DNA from: Scytonema sp. UIC 10036
Lineage (GTDB): Bacteria; Cyanobacteriota; Cyanobacteriia; Cyanobacteriales; Nostocaceae
DNA: 40,187 bases
Direction of reading: 5' to 3'
Assembly: GCF_009725235.1 (NCBI RefSeq)
Contig: NZ_WJFC01000116.1
Location: forward strand, 1 to 40,187
The notes under the pieces are model-generated. The model made no database searches. It saw nothing but the letters and a program-made list of their open reading frames with translations, and was not told the DNA's origin. The position numbers and the translations under genes were made by a program. Of this stretch, positions 34,401 to 40,187 are shown piece after piece (position 1 is the stretch's first letter; every line of letters starts with the position of its first letter).

Positions 34401-37211
34401 AAACTGTCCATTATATTGATAGAGAAATACAAGATTCCTAAATTAGAAACCTTTGTTCAATATTTATATTATGTATTTATAAGACATTGGAAAGAGCCGC
34501 TCAACGATTCGGTAGCACAACAACAACTACTAGCTAATTTACAGCAAGGTTTAAATACTGGAAACAATGAGTATGTTTGTTATATAGCTCTATCTTGTTG
34601 CTATATTAATCTTTTCGGAGGAGGTAATCTGGAAAATCTTTTACAAGATAGTAAAGAATACACCAAACTGATCAAAAAACTAAATCAAGAATATTCGATG
34701 AGATTTATAGAAATAGTTAGAAATACTATTGCAAATTTAAGAAATGTAGCTCAATATAAACACTATTTATTGCTGGCAAATACTCAGAATGAAGAAGATT
34801 TATATCTAGAGCGTCTTATTAATCAAAAAAATCAATGGTTACTTTTTGCTTTCTATTTTGCAAAAATGTTCGTTGCCTATTTTCAAAAAGACTTCTATAA
34901 GGCTTTTGAAAATGGTCAATGTGCAGAGGAATATGTTTTGGCAGTTAGTGGAGGAGTATCATTTAATGTACAACACAATTTCTACTCTTCTCTTTCCTTT
35001 ATTGCTCATTATTATAATTGCCCTATAGAGGAGCAAAAACAAATATTAGAATGCCTAGAAGAAAATCAAGAAAATATGAAAGTATGGGCTGGTCATTGCC
35101 CTGCAAATTTTCAAAACAAATACGATTTAATAGAAGCAGAGAAAGCGCGAGTATTGGGAAAAAATTGGCAAGCTCAAGAACTTTATGAAAAAGCAATTCA
35201 AGGTGCTAAAAAATCTGAATTTATCCACGAAGAAGCCATAGCTTACGAACGTGCAGCAGAATTTTATCTCTCTCTGGGTAGAGAAGAAATAGGGAAAATA
35301 TACTTAAGAAATGCTTATCATTGTTATAGTCGCTGGGGTGCAAAAGCCAAAGTTCAAGCCTTAGAATTGGAGTATCCACAGTTTCTAATGGATATAAACG
35401 ACCGAAAAGAAAACCAAAGTATTAATACAACTGAATCTACTGCTAGTACAAATCCCCAAGCCCTTGATATCGTCACAGTTACCAAAGCCTCTCAAATATT
35501 AGCTAGCGAAATTAAACTAGACCAACTGCTGGCTAAGTTAATGAAAACTGTAATTGAAAATGGCGGTGCTCAAAAAGGCTTTCTGATATTGGAAAAAGAT
35601 CGTAAATGGGCGATCGCAGCTGAAGGGACAGTAGATTCTGATGACGTGACTCTACTGCGATCGCTTCCCATTGACTCTGTAGATGGCAATCGCCAGACAC
35701 CTATCCTACCACTTGCGATCGTTAACTATGTTGTCCGTACTCAAGAAAATGTAGTTCTTAGTAACGCTACTGAAGAAGAACAGTTTATCCGCGATCCCTA
35801 CATCGTCGCCACTCAACCAAAATCGATTCTCTGTACTCCTTTGTTACATCAAAGCAAACTAAGCGGTATTTTATATTTAGAAAACAATTTAACCACAGAT
35901 GCATTTACCAGCGATCGCATTGAAGTTTTAAGAATTCTTTCTGCTCAAGCTGCTATCTCCATTGAAAATGCCCGTCTCTACGGACAGTTAGAAGATTATA
36001 ACCGAAATCTAGAGCTGAGAGTAGAAGAGCGCACTCAAGAACTCTCACAAACCCTAGAAATTCTCAAAGCCACCCAAGCCGAACTGCTCTTTGAAAACGA
36101 GTTACTTAAAAGTGCCGAACAACCCTCTACCTTTGACTATCAAGTAGGAGGAAGTTTGCCGATGGATGCTCCTACTTACGTTGTGCGCTCAGCAGATCGT
36201 TATCTCTACAAAGCGTTAAAGGGCGGGGAGTTTTGTTACATTCTCAATCCTCGGCAGATGGGCAAATCAAGCCTGATGGTACGCATGATACACCATCTCC
36301 AGCATGAGGGATTTAGCTGCGGGGCGATCGATCTGACCCGCATTGGTAGCGAAAACATCACGCCTGACCAATGGTACAAAGGATTGACAGTAGAGCTATG
36401 GCGAAGTTTTGGTTTGTTAAGAAAGGTTAATCTAAAAACTTGGTGGCAAGAGCAAGGAGATATTTCTCCGGTTCAGAGGTTGAGTCAATTTATTGAAGAA
36501 GTTTTGCTAGTTGAAGTTGCTCAAAATGATGACACTATCTCTAAAAACCTGATAATTTTTATCGATGAAATTGATAACGTCTTGGGCTTGAATTTCCCAG
36601 TTAATGACTTTTTTGCTCTGATTCGCTCCTGCTATAATCAGCGTAGTATTAATCCAGAGTATCGATGTTTAACCTTTGCTCTTTTTGGAGTCGCCACCCC
36701 TAGCGACTTAATTACTGACCACCAAAGAACGCCCTTTAACATCGGTCAGACCATTCAATTGGAAGGTTTTAAAGAGCATGAAGCGCAACCTTTACTTCAG
36801 GGATTGACCAAGAAAGTGAGCAATCCTCAAACACTCTTAAAAGAAGTGTTAGCCTGGACTAGCGGTCAGCCTTTTTTGACCCAAAAGCTCTGTAAACTCA
36901 TCCGCAATTCTTCATCTCCTATTGCTACCAACAGAGAAGCCGAATGGATTGAAAATTTGGTGCGAACTCAGGTAATAGAGAATTGGGAATCCCAGGATGA
37001 ACCAGAGCATTTGAGAACCATCCGCGATCGCCTCCTCAATAGCAAACAATCCGTTCGGCTACTAGAACTCTATCGACAAATTTTGCATCAAGGAGAGATT
37101 GTTGCAGTTGATAGTTCAGAGGAAAGAGAATTGCTTTTGTCGGGGCTAGTCGTCAAGCAACAGGGAATTTTGAGAGTCCAGAACCGTATTTATGAATCGA
37201 TCTTTGTTTGA
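31425..37211 (+). CDS. Giant Ser/Thr kinase - AAA ATPase - GAF - AAA-like protein
   Basis: This is a 1928-residue signalling protein. A Ser/Thr kinase domain (about 6-270) has K34, HKD (124-126), DFG (145-147) and APE (173-175). An AAA ATPase follows (about 295-620; P-loop 'GYSGIGKS' at 326-333; '[11 protein letters not shown]'), then a long TPR-like helical region (about 720-1330) and a GAF domain (about 1345-1515). A coiled coil (about 1520-1566) is followed by an AAA-like domain (about 1570-1928, '[14 protein letters not shown]', '[11 protein letters not shown]'). Cyanobacterial relatives with this layout normally end in a histidine kinase after the GAF domain, so the AAA-like end is an exchange. 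The first 4 kb lack HIP1 sites, while the GAF and tail contain several. Confidence 0.92.
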   Translation: MAINYYFTEKVYESANSLVYRAILKPDNKPVILKILKKNYPTPSELTRYKQEYEITRSLNVDGVIKAYDLERYENSLVMLLEDFGGQSLKLLIFQSQLSLEDFLAIAIKITESLGAIHTTNIIHKDINPSNIVYNSQTEQLKIIDFGISTRLSQEFLTSCPPNQLEGTLAYIAPEQTGRMNRGIDYRSDFYSLGVTFYELITNQLPFNTTDPIELVHCHIAQQPLLPHELIPDIPLAVSNIIGKLLAKTPEERYQSAWGIKADLETCLNQLKTLKKISQFPLGSQDITEKFHIPQKLYGREQEVTQLLTAFEKVSQGTTEMILISGYSGIGKSALVNEIHKPVTRQRGQFISGKFDQLKRDIPYSAISQAFQGLIHKLLSESETTLQAWKNKILEALGNNGQIIIDVIPEVEKIIGQQPPFEQLGRTESQNRFNLLFQRFFGIFCQPKHPLVIFLDDLQWADLPSLNLIEQLMSYPDNQYFLIIGAYRDNEVSPTHPLVHTLEKINQAKVPVNDIILAPLKINQINQLVADTLICSTEVSQPLAELVAQKTGGNPFFLTQLLYSLYQNNLLVFNRSQALVNPKDNQQAYWQWSIEQIESVSITDNVVDLMVSKIEKLDRKTQQVLKLAACIGNHFNLEILSIVNNKSTIATARELQPALHEGLIIPLNDNYKVPLLCNPEELSNNSSKTSSQYSTYIPYKFLHDRVQQAAYFLIPKEEKKQAHLQIGRLLLKSIKENELQNNIFDIINQLNEGSTLISEQLEKDELAKLNLQAGKKAKVSTAYEPALKYLETGLELLEKNSWEHQYQLTLELHIETLEALYLNTKFEQIEELAAIVLQKVEYILDRVKVYELKILSYYAQFQPEKAIDTAIAALGKLGIKMSQEVVSESEIKNRINREHESLKSLLQGKRIEDLADLPKMTDPYKQSAISILQPVMSATWTINFSLFVEIILTQLNICLNYNNPPQSAAVYGAYGMLLCAVMGDIDFGYQFGKLSIILIEKYKIPKLETFVQYLYYVFIRHWKEPLNDSVAQQQLLANLQQGLNTGNNEYVCYIALSCCYINLFGGGNLENLLQDSKEYTKLIKKLNQEYSMRFIEIVRNTIANLRNVAQYKHYLLLANTQNEEDLYLERLINQKNQWLLFAFYFAKMFVAYFQKDFYKAFENGQCAEEYVLAVSGGVSFNVQHNFYSSLSFIAHYYNCPIEEQKQILECLEENQENMKVWAGHCPANFQNKYDLIEAEKARVLGKNWQAQELYEKAIQGAKKSEFIHEEAIAYERAAEFYLSLGREEIGKIYLRNAYHCYSRWGAKAKVQALELEYPQFLMDINDRKENQSINTTESTASTNPQALDIVTVTKASQILASEIKLDQLLAKLMKTVIENGGAQKGFLILEKDRKWAIAAEGTVDSDDVTLLRSLPIDSVDGNRQTPILPLAIVNYVVRTQENVVLSNATEEEQFIRDPYIVATQPKSILCTPLLHQSKLSGILYLENNLTTDAFTSDRIEVLRILSAQAAISIENARLYGQLEDYNRNLELRVEERTQELSQTLEILKATQAELLFENELLKSAEQPSTFDYQVGGSLPMDAPTYVVRSADRYLYKALKGGEFCYILNPRQMGKSSLMVRMIHHLQHEGFSCGAIDLTRIGSENITPDQWYKGLTVELWRSFGLLRKVNLKTWWQEQGDISPVQRLSQFIEEVLLVEVAQNDDTISKNLIIFIDEIDNVLGLNFPVNDFFALIRSCYNQRSINPEYRCLTFALFGVATPSDLITDHQRTPFNIGQTIQLEGFKEHEAQPLLQGLTKKVSNPQTLLKEVLAWTSGQPFLTQKLCKLIRNSSSPIATNREAEWIENLVRTQVIENWESQDEPEHLRTIRDRLLNSKQSVRLLELYRQILHQGEIVAVDSSEERELLLSGLVVKQQGILRVQNRIYESIFV

Positions 37212-37266
37212 TTTACGAAAACTTCTCATGCAATACTTGTCGGTTAAGCTCAAACAATAAAACCAC

Positions 37267-37299
37267 GTAGGTTGGGTTTCGTTCCTCAACCCAACCTAC
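37267..37299. repeat. GTAGGTTGGGTT dispersed inverted repeat, copy 3
   Basis: A perfect 12-bp stem (GTAGGTTGGGTT / AACCCAACCTAC) has a 9-nt loop TCGTTCCTC. It lies between the convergent ends of the kinase gene and the YbjN-domain gene and could help end both transcripts. Confidence 0.85.
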
Positions 37300-37321
37300 A
37301 AAAATTCTCAGCCCTCAATTT

Positions 37322-37355
37322 GCGCGATTCCCTTCGGGATAGCTTCGCTTCACGC
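37322..37355. repeat. Palindromic repeat overlapping a gene end
   Basis: The minus strand reads GCGTGAAGCGAAGCTATCCC and then GAAGGGAATCGC, a GC-rich palindromic repeat of a type common in cyanobacteria. Its first bases supply the Ala codon and stop codon of the YbjN-domain gene. Confidence 0.7.
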
Positions 37356-38465
37356 ATCCTCTGGCGACATATCGTCATAAATAACAGACATAATCCCCGG
37401 CAAGTATCGATCCATCATCGTGACATTGGCGTAAACTAAGCGTTTGATGAGTGCAAAACTGAGTCTATCGCCTTGAACATCTATACTGGTTTTGTACCGA
37501 ATCTCCCCGTTGGCAAAGTCTAGTTCAAAGTTGCCGATAACCATGCCAGAATTTGCTCTAGTCAGGAATTCTGCCACAGCCAGCCGTTTGTCTTCTGGTG
37601 CATTGACGGAGCAGAGTGAGTAAAAGATAAATTGCTGCTGTTCAATTTTGGTGCTGGCGTAGCATGTCCATTTGCCATTTTCGCCTTGAAAAACTATTTG
37701 TAAAACTGGTTGTCCTTCAATCTGGATGAAGGACCAATCGTCTGCTTTGAAGAAATTGACCATTTCCTCAAAAATCGCTTCACTTGTCGAAGGTCTTTTG
37801 ATATTTGCCTCTATTTGCTGAGCGATCTCATCCAGATTAATATCGGCTACTTCTATTAAGAAATGACTTATTCCTTCCAGCATTTTGGAGCTGGGTTTTT
37901 TGGTTCTTGTAGATAGGTTTGCCTCAGTCCAGTCTTTGAAAAAATTTATAATTCCCTGAGAAATTTCTTTGCTGGAAGTGCTTGCTTGAGCAAGATTTGC
38001 TGGACTAATATAAGACCAAAGAGTGCGATAGCCGATTTCGCCTGATTCTTGTTGCTGCGTGACAGATAAAGCTAACCAACTATCAGTAGATAGTATTGGA
38101 TGAGCGGGCTGTTTTTCGCTTAAGTTCTGGATATAAGTTGCAGCTTCATCATTATTAGCAGCATGTTTTACCAAGTGTGGAAACCAATCGGGTTTTAAGC
38201 TGATTTCAATTTTGATGTCTTGTTCTGGGATAAATTTTTCAGTTGAAAGGGGATTTCGCACATTTGGTATGAGATTGAATAATGCATCTGTATCGATGCG
38301 ATCGTATAGTTCTATATCTACTTGGAAGGTGAGGCGACACTCGATGAGTTGGTCGTTTTGTTTAGTTAGATTTAGGGTAAGTAGGGAAATTTTTAAGGGT
38401 GATTGGGAGAAATCGTGTAGGGTTATTTCAGTTTTGAGTTGCGGCTTTTTTGTTGTTGCAATCAT
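37350..38465 (-). CDS. YbjN-domain protein, translationally coupled to a decayed gene
   Basis: In this 371-residue protein the last ~140 residues ('NFFKADDWSFIQIEGQPVLQ', 'FANGEIRYKTSIDVQGD', 'YANVTMMDRYLPGIMSVIY') look like a YbjN domain, a fold related to type III secretion chaperones. The first ~230 residues were not recognised. The ATG (38463-38465) overlaps the TGA of the upstream reading frame (38462-38464) as ATGA, showing that it was coupled to the gene that is now a relic at 38462-38810. A chaperone or immunity role for that partner is an inference. Its stop codon lies in a palindromic repeat. Confidence 0.72.
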   Translation of the reverse strand: MIATTKKPQLKTEITLHDFSQSPLKISLLTLNLTKQNDQLIECRLTFQVDIELYDRIDTDALFNLIPNVRNPLSTEKFIPEQDIKIEISLKPDWFPHLVKHAANNDEAATYIQNLSEKQPAHPILSTDSWLALSVTQQQESGEIGYRTLWSYISPANLAQASTSSKEISQGIINFFKDWTEANLSTRTKKPSSKMLEGISHFLIEVADINLDEIAQQIEANIKRPSTSEAIFEEMVNFFKADDWSFIQIEGQPVLQIVFQGENGKWTCYASTKIEQQQFIFYSLCSVNAPEDKRLAVAEFLTRANSGMVIGNFELDFANGEIRYKTSIDVQGDRLSFALIKRLVYANVTMMDRYLPGIMSVIYDDMSPEDA

Positions 38466-38810
38466 GATAAATTATCTTTAGTTTTATTAATTTCCGGAGT
38501 TATTCCATACCTTTTTGTGGCTTCTTCCATTGCGAGATCTATCAACTTATCCTTCTCCTTCGATCGTTCGGGAAAGTCTTTCGGATACTCGTCTATCTTT
38601 GTGTACGGATATTTCTATTGGTGCATTATCTTGCCCAGCACTAGTCTCATCGCTAGGTTTACTGCCCTTACCTTTGTTCTTATCCTTATCAACTTTATTA
38701 ACAGCTTTAACACCTTGGTCAATTACCCAATCGATCGCCTTTTCAATCGGTTGGCGCAACTTCTGAATAATTGCCTGGACTTTCGGTTCTTGCGTAATTA
38801 GCGTGCTAAA
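38462..38810 (-). pseudogene. Frameshifted C-terminal relic, possibly DUF4157/eCIS-type protein
   Basis: One frame (38810 to 38547) reads 'TQEPKVQAIIQKLRQPIEKA' then 'IDWVIDQGVKAVNKV', an amphipathic stretch I associate with DUF4157-type proteins, followed by a charged linker. It then reads nonsense to a stop at 38547. A second frame gives a coding-like ending 'PKDFPERSKEKDKLIDLAME' then 'EATKRYGITPEINKTKDNLS', stopping at 38462 in a 4-nt overlap with the YbjN-domain gene. A frameshift between about 38575 and 38610 therefore joins two parts of one former gene, whose N-terminal domain is gone. The DUF4157 link rests on memory of the pattern only. Confidence 0.55.
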
Positions 38811-38822
38811 TTATTTGAAAAA

Positions 38823-39149
38823 TCAGATGGAAATCGTTACGGGACTTGTATTACAGCCATTATTGACCTGCAATAAGCGTAGGGGTCATTCCTTGAGTAG
38901 GTGTTGCCGGTATCGCAGTTGACGATCGCATATCTGTATTCGTCGCCGATTTTGGCATTAGGTACATCAGGCGTACCAGTAGCCATTGCCTTCACTCGTA
39001 AGCGGATTTTCGTCTTGAGTCCAGTTGTTGAAACTGCCTGCTACGGAAACACTTGAAGCAAATGGTGCCCAGACGCGGAAGGCAGTACCCCCATCGTAGG
39101 GGATAGCGCCCATACCGGAACGTGAGGATATAGAGATAGTGGTTGTCAT
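38823..39149 (-). pseudogene. Truncated, frameshifted GH13/branching-enzyme N-terminus (CBM48-like)
   Basis: ATG 39149 with AAGGAG opens 'MTTTISISSRSGMGAIPYDG', followed by 'TAFRVWAPFASSVSVAGSFN' and 'NWTQ', the CBM48-like start of a glucan-branching-enzyme-type GH13 protein. The frame stops at 38967 after YWYA. The next frame continues the same domain ('DVPNAKIGDEYRYAIVN', 'TYSRNDPYA'), so one extra T near 38968 causes the break. After about 105 codons the similarity ends, a third frame is needed, and the catalytic barrel is absent. The relic abuts the one at 38462-38810. Iteron element copy 3 lies 80 bp upstream. Confidence 0.8.
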
Positions 39150-39181
39150 TGCAAACTCCTTCAGAAATATTGAGGTCATTC

Positions 39182-39561
39182 CGCCAAGTTGGATTTGTTT
39201 GCGTATCGTAGAGAAACAGATTGTTATGATATTAGTTTTTCTCTTAGTCTATGAAACTCATAAAACTCATCCCAGAACTCATAGAAAAACTTATGAAAAA
39301 TAACACCCCTAAATAGAAGTGGTACTAAAATAATGTCAGTAGATCGAAAAGTTTGGCGATCGCTCTGAAAAACAGAGTAAAAATCAAACACAATCTTACT
39401 TTTCTCACATTTATGTATTATATATTACTAAATAATTAAGGAATCTTGTAGAGAGAAGGGAGTATCATTTTTAAATAAATGCTGTTTCTTATTTTTTTGG
39501 GACAATTTATTTCTTGGAAGTCCCTAATTTATGTGGTCATTTTTAGAACTCAGCAATCCAT
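39182..39561. other. Intergenic stretch with iteron element copy 3, no gene
   Basis: It contains the minus-strand promoter-like element (39229-39309) and one HIP1 site near 39358. The rest is AT-rich and without a supported gene. Confidence 0.6.
39229..39309 (-). promoter_or_regulatory. Iteron promoter-like element, copy 3 (upstream of GH13 relic)
   Basis: Reading the minus strand, ATGAGTT-type repeats begin at 39294, 39282, 39270 and 39261 (spacing 12, 12, 9). TAATAT begins at 39234, 27 nt after the last repeat. Layout and flanks match copy 1 almost exactly. No YcaO scrap is attached here, so the conserved unit is the element itself. Confidence 0.7.
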
Positions 39562-39592
39562 GAAAAAACTCGGTTTTGCAAAGAACCGAGTT
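39557..39592 (-). terminator. Rho-independent terminator of the repeat-protein gene
   Basis: A 9-bp stem (AACTCGGTT / AACCGAGTT, 8-nt loop) is followed on the minus strand by a run of T (complement of 39563-39568). It lies 32 bp after the stop of the 39624-39980 gene. Confidence 0.85.
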
Positions 39593-39623
39593 CAAAAATA
39601 TATGTAATATTACTTATTTTTGT

Positions 39624-39980
39624 TTAATCAAGAAAACCCATGAGTGTTTCAGTATCGCCAATTTCATTTGATGCTACCGGACGATTGCCCATAACAGAGT
39701 AAGTTTGAGAAACAACTAGTTCACTGGAGCCAATTGGACGAACTCCAGACAGGTTGAGAGTGTCAGCAATTTCAAATGTATGTGCGCCAATAGGACGCAC
39801 GCCCATCAAATTTCTTGTTTCTACAACTTGCAAATTACTAGCAGTCACAGGACGGATTCCAGAAATTGCTAGTGTGTTACGTACTTCTAGTGTACCTGGT
39901 GATTCTAACTTCACTGGCTTATCACCATTTTTTTCAACTTGCTCTGCGTTCCCATTCTGACCTTGATTGTTGTCTTCCAC
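39624..39980 (-). CDS. Small protein of four 19-residue repeats
   Basis: This 118-residue acidic protein starts at GTG, with AGGGGG upstream. After a polar Asn/Gln/Lys-rich leader (1-28) it has four tandem 19-residue units: 'LEVRNTLAISGIRPVTASN', 'LQVVETRNLMGVRPIGAHT', 'FEIADTLNLSGVRPIGSSE' and 'LVVSQTYSVMGNRPVASNE'. It ends 'IGDTETLMGFLD'. The consensus is LxVxxTxxLxGxRPIxSxx. There is no Cys, signal or membrane segment. Similar cyanobacterial hypotheticals exist to my memory, with no known function. It has its own terminator and stands alone, so it is not clearly part of the YcaO cluster. Confidence 0.8.
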   Translation of the reverse strand: MEDNNQGQNGNAEQVEKNGDKPVKLESPGTLEVRNTLAISGIRPVTASNLQVVETRNLMGVRPIGAHTFEIADTLNLSGVRPIGSSELVVSQTYSVMGNRPVASNEIGDTETLMGFLD

Positions 39981-40187
39981 AGTTGTTTCCCCCTTTTGCT
40001 TGGTACGTTGTATATTTTGAACTGACTGCTTGACCAGGACGGATAAATATTTATCTTGTGTTACCTGGAATTATTAACTTATTTTACAATACTCAGGAAA
40101 TTCCAAATTTTTCCTTAACATTTCGAGTGTAGCCTTGATAAAGCTGCTAGGGGTAAAAATATTTTTAAAGATATACATAACTAAAAT

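Noticed and set aside
39624..39980. Repeat protein as the missing TOMM precursor
   Set aside because: It has no Cys, stands 16 kb from the YcaO gene on the other strand with its own terminator, and similar proteins seem widespread in cyanobacteria.

Overview
The window looks like chromosomal DNA of a filamentous, probably heterocyst-forming cyanobacterium (Nostocales type). The evidence is the frequent HIP1 octamer (GCGATCGC), many heptanucleotide short tandem repeat arrays (GGTTAGT/ACTAACC, GGGGATT, CCCAATG types), a flavodiiron Flv3/Flv1 pair, and cyanobacterial families such as AAA-like 'AAA_35' proteins, DUF6888/DUF6887-type pairs and giant kinase-ATPase-GAF proteins. No tRNA, rRNA, CRISPR array or intact insertion sequence was seen.

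Region 1 (1-21 kb) is housekeeping and envelope/stress material. It holds flv3-flv1 (O2 photoreduction), a small membrane protein, a secreted peptidoglycan-binding/SPOR protein, a histidine-kinase relic, yebC, an alpha/beta hydrolase, an LCP (LytR-CpsA-Psr) protein, a small membrane protein, an AI-2E/PerM family protein, a lipoprotein serpin, a small DUF6888/DUF6887-type pair, a secreted subtilase, rpe, a conserved hypothetical, a lipoprotein, a CsbD-like protein and an HTH/AAA-like ATPase. Short tandem repeats have grown into the coding edges of several of these genes (the yebC C-terminus, the N-terminus of a membrane protein, and the region just upstream of the subtilase start).

Region 2 (21-31.3 kb) is an accessory, AT-rich cluster resembling a natural-product locus. 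It has a fused TOMM-type cyclodehydratase (E1-like plus YcaO), a GMC oxidoreductase with a carbohydrate-binding-like N-terminal domain, a VioB/RebD-type ferritin-like protein, a Ycf48/BNR propeller with a FlgD-like tail, an amidohydrolase and an unrecognised protein. No convincing precursor peptide is visible.

Region 3 (31.4-40.2 kb) holds a 1928-residue Ser/Thr kinase-ATPase-GAF protein whose expected histidine-kinase end is replaced by an AAA-like domain, a YbjN-domain protein, two decayed genes (a GH13/branching-enzyme N-terminus and a possible DUF4157/eCIS-type C-terminus), and a small protein built of four 19-residue repeats.

The main new signal is an element of about 80 bp found three times in regions 2 and 3, each time upstream of and co-oriented with a gene: the GMC oxidoreductase, the amidohydrolase and the GH13 relic. 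Each copy has three or four ATGAGTT direct repeats spaced 12, 12 and 9 nt (12 and 9 in the shorter copy), then a TAATAT hexamer 26-27 nt after the last repeat. This looks like a shared activator-dependent promoter, so the cluster may be a small regulon. One copy is also joined to a duplicated scrap of the YcaO gene's 3' end, so the locus has been rearranged by duplication.
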